Source of the DNA: an uncultured Lachnospiraceae bacterium
Lineage (GTDB): Bacteria > Bacillota > Clostridia > Lachnospirales > Lachnospiraceae
Length of the DNA: 64,000 bases
Assembly: GCA_910589105.1 (NCBI GenBank)
Contig: CAJUST010000005.1
Span: 1-64,000 of the forward strand
Direction of reading: 5' to 3'
Shown here: piece by piece, positions 1 to 9,195 of the stretch
How the letters are laid out: each line of letters begins with the position of its first letter
Numbering within the stretch: the first letter of the stretch is position 1
Made by a program: the position numbers and the translations under genes
The notes under the pieces: model-generated
Database searches by the model: none
Told to the model about the DNA's origin: nothing
Seen by the model: the letters and a program-made list of their open reading frames with translations, nothing else

Positions 1-1432
1 CGTTGATTACGCTATCAGGTTTTTTGTGGGAAAGCATTACAACCGTCTCCACATGCCCAGTTCCCCCAAACATATCCACGCACCGAATCCTCTCCACATC
101 ATACCCAAATGCCTGCAATTCCGCCAAATCCCGCGCAAGGCTTGTAGGTTTGCACGAAATATAGACCATTTCCCTTGCCCTGTCAAACGCTCCGATTTTC
201 TTTAATGCTTTCGGGTGAATCCCCTCTCTGGGCGGGTCTAATATAATGAAATCGGGTTCTTCTGAAATCTCATCTATGGCTTTCAACACATCTCCCGCAA
301 TAAATTCACAATTTGTGATCCCATTCCTTTTCACATTTTCCCGCGCCGCTTCCACTGCTTCTTCTACAATCTCCACGCCAATCACTTTCCCTGCCGAAAC
401 AGATAGAATCTGCGCAATCGTTCCCGTGCCGCTGTATAAATCAAATACGACTGAGCTTTTCCCCGCAGATGCGGAAATTGAATCTCCAATAAATTCCCGC
501 ACTGTCTCATATAGTGTTTCCGCTCCCAGAGAATTTGTCTGGAAAAAAGAAAATGGCGTAATTTTGAATTTTAATCCAAGCAATTCTTCATAAAAAAAGT
601 CCTGCCCGTATAAAATGTCTGTATCATCGTCTTGTATTACGTCTGCCAAACTGTCATTTTTCGTATGTAATATCCCAACAACTTGTCCGTCAAACGAAAT
701 CTTCAAAATCCCTTCTTTCATCTCGTCGAGCAGCTCTTTTTCCACGAAATTCCCAATCTGGGAACTTGTTACCAAATCAATCAGAATTTCTCCTGTTTTT
801 GCCGCTTTTCGCACTAATAAATGGCGAAGATACCCTTCATGCCGCAATTTATGGTAAAAAGAAACCCCTTTTCCTGCAAAAAAATCCCTGACATACACCA
901 GAATCTTGCGAAAATCTTCGTCAACAATCCGGCACCCCTCTACGTTCGTAATATCGTAAAAACTTCCCCGCTTGTGCATTCCAAGCATAAGCGGCCCGTC
1001 TTTTTGCGTATCGCCAAATGAAAATTCCATTTTATTCCGGTATTCAAACTGTTTTGCGCCTATCCGTATGCCCTCGAATACCTCATCAAACTGTTTTCCG
1101 GCTGACAATAACACGGGCGCCAGCAAGTCTCGGACCTGATCTTCTTTTAATTTTAATTGATTTTCTAAACTAAGATTCTGGTACGCGCACCCTCCGCAGA
1201 TCCCGAAATGCTGACAATAGGGCTTTGGAAGCTCCAACGGCGATTTTTCTAACACTTCCAATAACCTGCCCTCACATTTTCCTTTGCGTATCTTTGTGAC
1301 TGAAAATGAAATACGCTGTCCGGTTATAGTGTTTTTCACGATAGCTTCCCGTCCATTTTCCAGACTGACAACTCCCTTATTGGGAAACAAAACCTTTTCT
1401 ACAACCCCTTCAAATATCTGTCCCTTTTTCAT
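1..1432 (-). CDS. 23S rRNA (uracil-5-)-methyltransferase, RlmD/TrmA family (partial, C-terminus beyond window)
   Basis: SAM-dependent enzyme expected to make 5-methyluridine in 23S rRNA. An OB/TRAM-like N-terminus is followed by the iron-sulfur cysteines of the RumA family (Cys73, Cys79, Cys82 in CxxxxxCGGC, and a later GCR). The SAM loop DLYSGTGTI lies near residue 330, the DPPREG motif follows, and the catalytic cysteine is in YISCKPTSLARDL near residue 425. The frame stays open to base 1, past the usual MFGGTGHVETVV ending, so a C-terminal extension lies outside the window. The start at 1432 is the first ATG before the conserved N-terminus. A second, more canonical paralogue is at 51997-53406. 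Family is certain; the uridine modified is not. Confidence 0.9.
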   Translation of the reverse strand, partial: MKKGQIFEGVVEKVLFPNKGVVSLENGREAIVKNTITGQRISFSVTKIRKGKCEGRLLEVLEKSPLELPKPYCQHFGICGGCAYQNLSLENQLKLKEDQVRDLLAPVLLSAGKQFDEVFEGIRIGAKQFEYRNKMEFSFGDTQKDGPLMLGMHKRGSFYDITNVEGCRIVDEDFRKILVYVRDFFAGKGVSFYHKLRHEGYLRHLLVRKAAKTGEILIDLVTSSQIGNFVEKELLDEMKEGILKISFDGQVVGILHTKNDSLADVIQDDDTDILYGQDFFYEELLGLKFKITPFSFFQTNSLGAETLYETVREFIGDSISASAGKSSVVFDLYSGTGTIAQILSVSAGKVIGVEIVEEAVEAARENVKRNGITNCEFIAGDVLKAIDEISEEPDFIILDPPREGIHPKALKKIGAFDRAREMVYISCKPTSLARDLAELQAFGYDVERIRCVDMFGGTGHVETVVMLSHKKPDSVIN

Positions 1433-1466
1433 CTATTGCAAAACCCTTTCTATTATTTTTCCACAT

Positions 1467-1493
1467 AGAAAAGAGCCGCAGCGCTGCGGCTCT
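1467..1493 (-). terminator. Rho-independent terminator after the small acidic membrane protein
   Basis: A perfect 22-base palindrome (AGAGCCGCAGC with its complement, 1472-1493) is followed on the minus strand by a short T run. It sits between the stop of the small membrane protein and the methyltransferase gene, so it should separate the two transcripts. Confidence 0.7.
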
Positions 1494-1512
1494 AATGCTT
1501 CTGGCGTTTGAA

Positions 1513-1770
1513 TTATTTATCGCTTTCTTCCTCGTCGTCATCGTCGAAAAAGTCATCTTCAAATTCGTCTTCAAAATCATCTTCGAAGTCGTCTAAATAA
1601 TCCGGTTTAAAGAAACGGTAAATTCCATATGCCGCTGCAATCAGGGCGACAATGATTCCTACGATTGCAAAAATCCATACGACGTTAGACGCTTTCTTTT
1701 CTTCGTCATCTTTTTTCTTGAGTAAATCGTTTAATTTTGTCATGGTTAAAAAATCATCTACTTTATTCAT
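1513..1770 (-). CDS. Small single-pass membrane protein with acidic tail
   Basis: An 85-residue protein with no recognised function. A charged N-terminus (residues 1-28, rich in Lys and Asp) precedes one hydrophobic segment at about residues 29-52. The tail from about residue 57 is almost entirely Asp, Glu and Phe. The ATG at 1770 is chosen over an upstream ATG at 1833 because GAAGGAG lies 7 bases before it. It is followed by its own terminator and lies downstream of pcrA with about 118 bases between. A membrane topology with a short cytoplasmic N-terminus is likely but not certain. Confidence 0.75.
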   Translation of the reverse strand: MNKVDDFLTMTKLNDLLKKKDDEEKKASNVVWIFAIVGIIVALIAAAYGIYRFFKPDYLDDFEDDFEDEFEDDFFDDDDEEESDK

Positions 1771-1888
1771 GATATCCACTCCTTCTAATATTCTTTTGGA
1801 AAATCCTTGGATTTTCCAGATTGTGTATGACACGATAAATATATTATAACATATCTTTTCCTATTCACAATTAAAAAATTACATTTTC

Positions 1889-4114
1889 TTAAATTTTTTT
1901 CAATTTTGCAAAAATAGCAAACATTTTCCGGGTTCCCGCTGTGTCAAAATCTACGGTCACTTCGTAATCCCTGCCGCCTTCCACAATCTGAGTGACTGTG
2001 CCTTCCCCAAATTTCATATGCGCCACTCTGTCCCCAACGGCATAATCCAATGGCATTTTTTCTGCCGCCCCAAAGTTTTTCGGGGCGTAGCTGCCTGCTG
2101 CCATTGGTTTTGCCCGAAAGGTTTCTTTTACTTTTCGGAAGTTTTCTTTTGGGCGGGGCATTTCTTCTATTTTAGGCTTCTGCACTGTTTCTTGCAGTAA
2201 ATTCGCCGGGATTTCCTGAACAAAACGGGATACACGGTTAAACTGCGTTTCTCCCCTAACCATTCGCTTTCTTGCGCTTGTAATGGAAAGGCTCTCTTTT
2301 GCCCTCGTAATTCCAACATACGCAAGGCGGCGTTCTTCCTCAAGATCTTCAATCGGCGTTTCAGACATAATGGACATATAACTTGGGAACAAACCGTCCT
2401 CCATTCCTGCAAGATATACATTCGAAAACTCAAGCCCTTTTGCGCTATGCATCGTCATCAATACGACATAATTACTGCTTTCATCTAAGCTGTCGATGTC
2501 CGCCACAAGCGCAACTTCTTCTAAAAATCCGCCAAGCGTCGGCTCATCATCTGATTCTTCGTATGCGGCAATTTTACTGATAAGTTCATCAATATTTTCA
2601 ATACGGTTGTTTGCTTCTTCCGTTCCTTCCGCCTTTAATTCTTCGACATAACCCGTCGTTTCTATGATTTCATCAAACAATTCTTTTAAGCTGATGATGC
2701 CAAGTTTACTGCGCATAGACTGGATAAAAAGCACAAACGGGCGGATTTTTGCGCTTGCTTTTCCAATCGACGGAATATCCTCTGCCATTTTTAAGGCGTC
2801 GTAGAAACTCAGGTCATTTTGGATTGCGTACTCCTGCACACGGTTAAGCGTAGTCGCGCCAATGCCCCGTTTCGGCACATTAATAATCCGGCGGACAGCT
2901 AAATCATCGCTCGCATTGTCTATCGTTTTCAAATAACATAACAAGTCCTTTATTTCTTTTCTGGCATAAAAATTAATTCCGCCGACAATTTTATAAGGAA
3001 TATTTGACACAATAAATTTTTCTTCAAACAGCCGAGACTGGGCGTTTGTGCGGTACAATATGGCGCAGTCCTGATAGCTGTACCCCTGCTGATAGACTTT
3101 TTCCATAATATCTTTTGCAATAAAATCCACTTCATCGTAACCGCTTTCAAACTGATGAAATGCAATTTTTCCGCCTTCTCCATTTGCCGTCCAAAGAGTT
3201 TTCTCTTTCCGGCTGCGGTTATTTGCAATGACATGATTTGCGGCGTCTAAAATATTTTGTGTAGATCTGTAGTTTTGCTCTAGTTTTATAACAACCGCTT
3301 CCGGAAAATACGATTCAAAATTTAAGATATTGTAAATATTGGCTCCCCGGAATTTATAGATTGACTGATCATCGTCCCCAACCACACAGAGATTCTTGTA
3401 TTTTTTTGCCAATAAATGAATCAACTCAAACTGGGCTGTATTCGTATCCTGATATTCGTCTACCATAATATAGCGAAAACGATCCTGATAGTAATCTAAA
3501 ACAGCAGAATCCGTTCTCAGCAATTCTACGGTATAAAAGATTAAATCATCAAAATCAAAGGCATTGTTTTTTTTCAATGCCTTCTGGTATTCCCGATAGA
3601 CAAGCGCCTGCTGTTTTTTTACATAGTCTTCCCCCGCATCTTGGGCAAATTCTTCACAGCCTGTCATCTCGTCTTTAGCCGATGAAATCACATTCAAAAA
3701 CATCTTTTCCTTCAAACGCTTTGTGTCAATCTCTAAACGTTTGCAAACATCTTTCATCAGTGTTTTCTGATCATCTGCGTCATATATGGTAAAATTTGTT
3801 TCAAAACCAATCCGGTCAGCAAACCGCCTTAAAATCCGCACACAGGCAGAATGAAAAGTCGTCACCCAAATCCCGTCTGCGTCATATTCCAACATTTGGC
3901 GGATACGGTCCCGCATTTCTTTTGCCGCTTTATTTGTAAACGTAATCGCTAAAATTTGATAAGGAAGGACAGCTTTTTCTTCTATTAAATATGCTGTCCT
4001 GTATGTAAGCGCGCGCGTCTTTCCGCTTCCTGCGCCAGCAAGGATTAAAACAGGCCCTTCCGTTTGAAACACTGCTTTTTTCTGCGGTTCATTTAATGTA
4101 TCATATTTTCCCAT
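1889..4114 (-). CDS. pcrA: ATP-dependent DNA helicase PcrA (UvrD/Rep family)
   Basis: Superfamily 1A 3'-5' helicase acting in replication restart, nucleotide excision repair and removal of RecA filaments. Visible motifs are Q-motif LNEPQKKAV near residue 7, Walker A GAGSGKT near residue 27, motif II DEYQDTN, motif III GDDDQSIYKFRGA, motif IV QNYRSTQNIL, and motif V/VI TMHSAKGLEF with VGITRAKE. The C-terminal Tudor-like tail (VGDRVAHMKFGEGTV) typical of PcrA is present. At 741 residues it matches Gram-positive PcrA. The start at 4114 is preceded by AAAGGAG; an upstream in-frame ATG at 4150 has no ribosome site and adds 12 unconserved residues. Confidence 0.97.
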   Translation of the reverse strand: MGKYDTLNEPQKKAVFQTEGPVLILAGAGSGKTRALTYRTAYLIEEKAVLPYQILAITFTNKAAKEMRDRIRQMLEYDADGIWVTTFHSACVRILRRFADRIGFETNFTIYDADDQKTLMKDVCKRLEIDTKRLKEKMFLNVISSAKDEMTGCEEFAQDAGEDYVKKQQALVYREYQKALKKNNAFDFDDLIFYTVELLRTDSAVLDYYQDRFRYIMVDEYQDTNTAQFELIHLLAKKYKNLCVVGDDDQSIYKFRGANIYNILNFESYFPEAVVIKLEQNYRSTQNILDAANHVIANNRSRKEKTLWTANGEGGKIAFHQFESGYDEVDFIAKDIMEKVYQQGYSYQDCAILYRTNAQSRLFEEKFIVSNIPYKIVGGINFYARKEIKDLLCYLKTIDNASDDLAVRRIINVPKRGIGATTLNRVQEYAIQNDLSFYDALKMAEDIPSIGKASAKIRPFVLFIQSMRSKLGIISLKELFDEIIETTGYVEELKAEGTEEANNRIENIDELISKIAAYEESDDEPTLGGFLEEVALVADIDSLDESSNYVVLMTMHSAKGLEFSNVYLAGMEDGLFPSYMSIMSETPIEDLEEERRLAYVGITRAKESLSITSARKRMVRGETQFNRVSRFVQEIPANLLQETVQKPKIEEMPRPKENFRKVKETFRAKPMAAGSYAPKNFGAAEKMPLDYAVGDRVAHMKFGEGTVTQIVEGGRDYEVTVDFDTAGTRKMFAIFAKLKKI

Positions 4115-4460
4115 TGTAACTCCTTTTTGGTTTTCTTTTGATGATTTCATTATAAATGGAAATAGGCTTGTCCGTCAAGGAAAGTTCTAGCTCTATATAC
4201 AGCAAACATATGTATCAATAAACCGGCAACGCCGTTGATAATAATATAAACTTTTAACTGATTCTGTGACGCTTTAGTGGATTTTCTATCATTGCAAACT
4301 GATTTTTGAACTTCCCCAATGCCTTGACAACAAATAACAGCTTGCTTAAAACATTTACGTTTCTCACCGAAACATCTATGATTTTTTGTATGGATATGCT
4401 ATACTTGAGGAACAAAGGCAATATAAGAAATACGACAACAAAGGAAAGGGGCAGGACACT
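4115..4460. other. Intergenic region between divergent pcrA and hpf
   Basis: 346 bases with no supported gene. The short open frames here lack ribosome sites and family resemblance. It must carry the promoters of both divergent genes. A TATACT at 4400-4405 is a plausible hpf -10 box, but no good -35 box stands 17 bases upstream. A TTGACA at 4324-4329 has only a weak -10 partner. Confidence 0.5.
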
Positions 4461-4988
4461 ATGCACATTACGATTACAGGAAAAAATATTGATTTAACCG
4501 ATGGCTTAAAAAGCGCCGTGGAAGAAAAATTAGGAAAATTGGAAAAATATTTTACAGAGGACACAGCTATTCTCGTAACCTTAAGCGTTGAAAAAGAACG
4601 CCAGAAAATAGAAGTCACCATACCTGTAAAGGGAAACATCATACGTTCCGAACAAGTGAGCAACGATATGTATGTCTCCATTGATCTTGTAGAAGAAGTA
4701 ATTGAACGCCAGTTAAAAAAATACAAAAAGAAAATTATCAGCAAGCATCAGAACGCCGCAAACTTTAAAAAAGAATTTATCGAAAAAGAAACTGATTTAG
4801 ACGATGAAATCCACATTATCCGTTCCAAAAAATTTGACATGAAACCCATGTATCCGGAAGACGCTTGCGTGCAAATGGAATTATTAGGGCATGATTTCTT
4901 TGTATTCTGCAATGCCGAAACTGAAAAAGTAAATGTCGTTTACAAGAGAAAAGGCGGCACTTACGGTTTAATCGAACCGGAACTGTAA
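4461..4988 (+). CDS. hpf: Ribosome hibernation promoting factor, long form (HPF/YfiA/RaiA family)
   Basis: Binds the 30S subunit in stationary phase and, in the long form, dimerises 70S ribosomes into inactive 100S particles. Residues 1-100 form the S30AE fold, beginning MHITITGKNIDLTDGLK. Residues of about 115-175 are the long-HPF dimerisation domain, with the signature KKFDMKPMYPEDACVQMELLGHDFFVF. The ATG at 4461 is chosen because an SD-like AAGGAAAGGGG lies upstream and the conserved domain begins there. It is followed by a strong terminator, so it appears to be a single-gene transcript. Confidence 0.95.
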   Translation: MHITITGKNIDLTDGLKSAVEEKLGKLEKYFTEDTAILVTLSVEKERQKIEVTIPVKGNIIRSEQVSNDMYVSIDLVEEVIERQLKKYKKKIISKHQNAANFKKEFIEKETDLDDEIHIIRSKKFDMKPMYPEDACVQMELLGHDFFVFCNAETEKVNVVYKRKGGTYGLIEPEL

Positions 4989-5020
4989 GCGGTTCCAGCT
5001 ATAAAAACGCATAAAGGTAC

Positions 5021-5060
5021 AAAGAGAATGCCAAAACCCATGACGGCATTCTCTTTTTTT
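5021..5060 (+). terminator. Rho-independent terminator of hpf
   Basis: A 12-bp perfect stem (AAAGAGAATGCC, 5021-5032, paired with 5045-5056) with a 12-base loop runs into T residues ending at 5060. Confidence 0.9.
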
Positions 5061-5156
5061 ACCGCAAAAACCCCTGTCACTCATGGAAAACGCATAAGCG
5101 GGCAAATTCAAACTTTATTCCTTCATACGTTTGACGCGTATCTCACGTTCCTTGTC

Positions 5157-5185
5157 TTGCCATATAAAATAAAATGGGATACAAT
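5157..5185 (+). promoter_or_regulatory. Sigma-A type promoter of ddl-murF
   Basis: TTGCCA (5157-5162), a 17-base spacer, and TACAAT (5180-5185), about 50 bases before the ddl start codon and after the hpf terminator. Confidence 0.75.
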
Positions 5186-5236
5186 AGAGAAAACAGAAAT
5201 AAGATGGAAAAGGAACAGATTAGACAGGAGAACAGT

Positions 5237-6292
5237 ATGGATATTGTAGTATTAGCGGGAGGTTTAAGCGCAGAGCGCGACGTATCCTTCCAGACAGGAA
5301 ATATGGTCACACAAGGATTGCGTAAGAACGGGCACAGAGTCGTATTATTAGATGTGTTTATGGGGTATCAGAAGCAGGAAACAGACGTTTCAGATATTTT
5401 TCTTCACAGCATAGAAGCAAGCATTAGCGTTTCTAAAATCACGGAAACCGCGCCGGATTTATCCAAAATAAAAGCCGCGCGCGCCGACAAATCCGCCTGC
5501 TTTTTTGGACCAAACGTGATAGCCATCTGCCAAATGGCGGACATCGTTTTTCTCGCCCTCCATGGAGAAGATGGGGAAAACGGCAAAATCCAAGCCGCTT
5601 TTGACCTTTTTGGCATCCGCTATACGGGAAGCGGCCATTTAAGCAGCGCGCTTGCCATGAATAAAGAAATCAGTAAAATTTTTTTCACTAAAGCCGATAT
5701 TCCAACGCCAAACGGCAGAAAAATGAGCAAACCAGAGAAAAACAAAGACGCGGCAGATGCGCGCGTTTCTTTTCCTTGCATCGTAAAACCCTGCTGTGGC
5801 GGTTCAAGCATTGGCGTAACGATTGCCCATTCACAGGAAGAATATGAAATAGCTCTTGACGAAGCATTTTCATGGGAAGATGAAATTTTAATAGAGGAAT
5901 ACATCGAAGGACGGGAATTTGCCGTAGGCGTGATCGGGCAAAAAGCCCTTCCGGTCATAGAAATGGCTCCAATCAACGGCTTTTATGATTACAAAAATAA
6001 ATATCAGTCCGGCGCCACTGTAGAAACCTGCCCAGCCGACATTCCGCCGGAAACCACAAAAAAAATGCAGGCATATGCCGAAGCCGCCGCCAAAGCCCTC
6101 GGACTCTCCACTTACGCAAGAATGGATTTTTTATTGCGTGAATCCGGTGAAATATACTGCTTAGAAGCAAATACGCTGCCCGGCATGACGGCAACCAGCC
6201 TTCTGCCCCAAGAAGCGCAGGCGGCGGGCATTGGCTTTGCAGAGCTTTGCGAAACAATCATTCAGATCTCACTAAAAAAATATGAGGAATGA
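5237..6292 (+). CDS. ddl: D-alanine--D-alanine ligase
   Basis: ATP-grasp enzyme that joins two D-alanines for the peptidoglycan stem peptide; cytoplasmic. At 351 residues it has normal length. The N-terminal lobe starts DIVVLAGGLSAERDVS. The ATP-binding loop is CCGGSSIGV near residue 195, followed by EEYIEGREFAVGV. The FYDYKNKY segment is as in D-Ala-D-Ala rather than D-Ala-D-Lac ligases. The metal-binding end is EANTLPGMTATSL. The ATG at 5237 has a GACAGGAG ribosome site; an upstream in-frame ATG at 5174 overlaps the promoter and is rejected. murF begins 4 bases after the stop, so the two are co-transcribed. Confidence 0.96.
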   Translation: MDIVVLAGGLSAERDVSFQTGNMVTQGLRKNGHRVVLLDVFMGYQKQETDVSDIFLHSIEASISVSKITETAPDLSKIKAARADKSACFFGPNVIAICQMADIVFLALHGEDGENGKIQAAFDLFGIRYTGSGHLSSALAMNKEISKIFFTKADIPTPNGRKMSKPEKNKDAADARVSFPCIVKPCCGGSSIGVTIAHSQEEYEIALDEAFSWEDEILIEEYIEGREFAVGVIGQKALPVIEMAPINGFYDYKNKYQSGATVETCPADIPPETTKKMQAYAEAAAKALGLSTYARMDFLLRESGEIYCLEANTLPGMTATSLLPQEAQAAGIGFAELCETIIQISLKKYEE

Positions 6293-6296
6293 CAAT

Positions 6297-7664
6297 ATGG
6301 AACATATGACATTAGAACTGATTGCAGCGTGTTGCAATGGAACCTATTTTGGCGAAGAAACCAAAAAAAACATAGAAGTTTCCAATATCGCTATCGACAG
6401 CAGAAAAATAATGCCGGGCGGTTTATTTATTCCGATTTGCGGGGAACGCGTGGACGGCCATGACTTTATCCCAAACGTAATTCAGGCGGGCGCGCTTGCC
6501 TGCCTTTCCGAAAAACCACTTGAAAACCCGCCCTATCCCTACATTCTCGTAAAGTCCACCCGAACGGCCCTGCAAAACATTGCGGCATACTACCGAAAGT
6601 CCCTTGATATAAAAGTCATAGGGATTACGGGAAGCGTCGGTAAAACAAGCACAAAAGAAATGATTGCCGCTGTGTTAAGCGAAAAGTACAATGTCCATAA
6701 AACGGCCGGAAACTTCAATAACGAAATCGGACTGCCCCTTACAATATTCGGCATACAAAAAGAGCACGAAATCGCTGCGCTTGAAATGGGAATATCGGAT
6801 TTTGGGGAAATGCACAGGCTTGCAGAAACCGCAAACCCAGATATTTGTGTGATTACCAATATCGGCCAGTGCCATTTAGAAAATCTTGGCTCACTGGACG
6901 GCGTTTTAAAAGCAAAGACAGAAGCATTCGCGCATCTGAGGGAAAATGGCGTGGCCATTTTAAATCAAGACGATGAAAAACTTGCTAACATCACGCAAGT
7001 AAATGGAAACCCTCCCATCTGGTACGGAAAAAAACAAGGCGACGCATACGCTTCAGAAATAGAATCCCTTGGCATAGAAGGCATCCGCATACGTCTGCAT
7101 CTCATGGAAGAAAGCCAAACAGTGACAATCCCAATCGCAGGGGAACACAATATCTATAACGCATTAGCCGCCGCTTGCGCCGGCAAGGCCTGTGGCATGA
7201 CATTAGCGGAAATCTGCCGCGGGATAGAACGCGTCAAGACGATAGGCGGCAGAAGCAATATTATCAAAAGAAACGGCATAACCATTATGGACGACTGTTA
7301 CAATGCCAATCCCATGTCTATGCGGGCAAGTCTGGACGTTTTAAGCGGCGCATCTGGAAGAAAAATTGCAATTCTGGGCGATATGGGGGAATTAGGCGAA
7401 AAAGAACGGGCGCTCCATGCAGAAATCGGCGCATATGCCGCCAAGAAACAGATCGATTATCTGTTCTGCGTCGGAGAATTGTCCAAAGAAATGGTCGCGG
7501 CGGCGGCAGCAGTCAAAGGCAGCGGCGTCTATACGGCTCATTTTGACACAAAAGAAGACCTTCTTGCTTATCTTCCCATGGCAATAAAAAAAGGAGACAC
7601 TTTACTGGTGAAAGCGTCTCACTTTATGCAGTTTTCTAAGATTGTAGAAGCTTTTGCTGAGTAA
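6297..7664 (+). CDS. murF: UDP-N-acetylmuramoyl-tripeptide--D-alanyl-D-alanine ligase
   Basis: Adds the D-Ala-D-Ala made by the preceding ddl to UDP-MurNAc-tripeptide, the last cytoplasmic amino-acid addition in peptidoglycan synthesis. Mur ligase motifs are clear: N-terminal VSNIAIDSRKIMPGGLFIP, the ATP loop GITGSVGKTSTKE near residue 110, central EMGISDFGEM and VITNIGQCHLENLGS, then C-terminal MDDCYNANPMSM and AILGDMGELG. Its 455 residues are typical. The ATG at 6297 is 8 bases after GAGGA, which lies in the ddl stop region. Its 3' end overlaps the convergent plsC by 29 bases. Confidence 0.96.
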   Translation: MEHMTLELIAACCNGTYFGEETKKNIEVSNIAIDSRKIMPGGLFIPICGERVDGHDFIPNVIQAGALACLSEKPLENPPYPYILVKSTRTALQNIAAYYRKSLDIKVIGITGSVGKTSTKEMIAAVLSEKYNVHKTAGNFNNEIGLPLTIFGIQKEHEIAALEMGISDFGEMHRLAETANPDICVITNIGQCHLENLGSLDGVLKAKTEAFAHLRENGVAILNQDDEKLANITQVNGNPPIWYGKKQGDAYASEIESLGIEGIRIRLHLMEESQTVTIPIAGEHNIYNALAAACAGKACGMTLAEICRGIERVKTIGGRSNIIKRNGITIMDDCYNANPMSMRASLDVLSGASGRKIAILGDMGELGEKERALHAEIGAYAAKKQIDYLFCVGELSKEMVAAAAAVKGSGVYTAHFDTKEDLLAYLPMAIKKGDTLLVKASHFMQFSKIVEAFAE

Positions 7665-8400
7665 TCATATCGAGAATGATCCTCTGCGTATAATTCCCCA
7701 AACGCTTCTGTTCTTCCTTGGACAATTCTTTGGGGTAAATCGGTTTGCCATACTGCAAGGTAACGCGCGCCGAATGAATCCACGGCAGATGGTTTTCAAA
7801 AATATCGGCAGTTCCGGTGAGCGCCATTGGAATAATGGGGCAGCCGGTCTTTTCTGCCATTTTCAAACTCCCCTCTTTAAAAGGAAGCATATCCGCTTCA
7901 TCTATGCCGGTTCCCCTTGTCCCCTCCGGAAAAATACACATCGAAATCCCGTTCTTAATCTGTTCGATTCCGGTTAAAATCGTCTTTAACCCTTCTTTTA
8001 CATCGTCACGGTTTAAAAACAAACAGTACAGCCTTTTCATCCAAAGCGAAAGAAGCGGCACATGCTTCATGGAATCTTTCGCTATATACCCAGTCAGCCT
8101 CGGACACCGCGCATATGTAATCACAATGTCAAAAAAACTGCGATGGTTCCCAATATAAAGCACAGCCTGATCTTTGGGCACATGCTCCTCCCCTATGACA
8201 GTCAAATGCGTCCCACTCAGCCAAAGGACAACTTTAAACGCCCATTGGACAACATGCAGTCTTGCAATGTCCGCCGCATAACGGTTCCTCCTTGCAATCA
8301 AGCGTTCAACGCCAAGAAACGGCAAACTTAAAACCAAATAAACTACCAGAAATGTCACAATTAAAAATAATCGAATCATACCGTCTAAATGAAAATCCAT
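7636..8400 (-). CDS. plsC: 1-acyl-sn-glycerol-3-phosphate acyltransferase (PlsC/LPLAT)
   Basis: Membrane-associated enzyme that acylates lysophosphatidic acid to phosphatidic acid. An N-terminal hydrophobic segment (about residues 9-30) is followed by the acyltransferase motifs: catalytic HxxxxD as NHRSFFD (His86, Asp91), the FLNRDD region near 128, and FPEGTR at 156-161. At 254 residues its length is normal. The start at 8400 has AAAGGA directly abutting the ATG, unusually close. The next in-frame ATG, seven codons in, has no better site. Convergent with murF. Confidence 0.9.
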   Translation of the reverse strand: MDFHLDGMIRLFLIVTFLVVYLVLSLPFLGVERLIARRNRYAADIARLHVVQWAFKVVLWLSGTHLTVIGEEHVPKDQAVLYIGNHRSFFDIVITYARCPRLTGYIAKDSMKHVPLLSLWMKRLYCLFLNRDDVKEGLKTILTGIEQIKNGISMCIFPEGTRGTGIDEADMLPFKEGSLKMAEKTGCPIIPMALTGTADIFENHLPWIHSARVTLQYGKPIYPKELSKEEQKRLGNYTQRIILDMITQQKLLQS

Positions 8401-8686
8401 TCCTTTCTAATGATTTTTATTAAAAAGTATACCCCTAAAGCGTTTTATTATAACACACTTTAGCAAGTCAGTCTATCAAAATATCTCTTTTGGTAAATAA
8501 CCTAAAAACCACAAATTCATGCGTTTCTCACACTCCCTCTGAATGTATATTTGAACAGCCGCCTCCAATCATTCACCGGACGAGACATTTAAAATATAAA
8601 ACAGTCTTTTAAAGTATACTTTTTATAAGTTGGAATTACAAGATTAATTTTTGAATAAACTGATAAAAACAGAAAGCAGGGAAAAC

Positions 8687-9136
8687 ATGAAACATCTGTT
8701 ATCAAACAATAAGCAGACTGGGCTGCGCGTCCTGTTATTTTCCGCGGCTGTTGCTCTCATCGCGGCGCTTACGCTGTTAAATGGCTGTGGCATCGAAAAA
8801 ACAGACAACAGGAAAATAAGCGACTTAAATTATGAACTGGTGGAAGAAGAAAATACGCCGGAAGAATTAAAGAAAAAAATTGAAGAAAAGAAAGCTGCCG
8901 ATTTCAAGCTGACGTATGAAAGCGACAATTACCTCTATATTGTCCGTGGGTATGGCGAGCAGGAAACCGGAGGATACAGCATACAAATCCTCGACTTTTA
9001 TTTGACGCAAAATTCTGTTGTATTCCATACAAACTTAATCGGCCCGTCCAAAGATGACATAAAAAACACCGCTCCCAGTTACCCTTATCTAATTGTGCGT
9101 CTGGAAAATCCGGACAAAAATGTGATATTTCAGTAA
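8687..9136 (+). CDS. PrcB-like lipoprotein
   Basis: A 149-residue secreted lipoprotein. Residues of about 10-30 form a signal peptide ending in the lipobox LLNGC. A lysine/glutamate-rich linker follows, then a C-terminal domain (about residues 75-145) with YLYIVRGYGEQETGGYSI and YPYLIVRLE, the pattern of the protease-complex subunit PrcB family. In treponemes PrcB associates with a protease; here no protease is adjacent and the role is unknown. The ATG at 8687 follows GCAGGGA. No operon partner is seen; the convergent neighbour is a chemoreceptor. Confidence 0.75.
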   Translation: MKHLLSNNKQTGLRVLLFSAAVALIAALTLLNGCGIEKTDNRKISDLNYELVEEENTPEELKKKIEEKKAADFKLTYESDNYLYIVRGYGEQETGGYSIQILDFYLTQNSVVFHTNLIGPSKDDIKNTAPSYPYLIVRLENPDKNVIFQ

Positions 9137-9147
9137 ATCTTTTTAAA

Positions 9148-9184
9148 GCGTGTCTGAAAATAAAACCGCAATTTTCAGACACGC
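9148..9184. repeat. Perfect 14-bp inverted repeat between convergent genes
   Basis: Arms at 9148-9161 and 9171-9184 (GCGTGTCTGAAAAT and its exact complement) flank a 9-base loop. There is no clear T run on either strand, so it is only a weak terminator candidate for the two convergent genes. It shares the 14-mer AAAGCGTGTCTGAA with the minus strand of the nested hairpin at 13257-13391. Confidence 0.6.
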
Positions 9185-9195
9185 CAAGGGAGGCT

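Noticed and set aside
4254..4744. Minus-strand ORFs of 70 and 122 residues across the pcrA-hpf gap
   Set aside because: Largely antisense to hpf, no ribosome sites, Ser/Phe-rich shadow composition.
5687..6257. Antisense ORFs within ddl
   Set aside because: Shadows of a well-conserved ATP-grasp gene with no ribosome sites.
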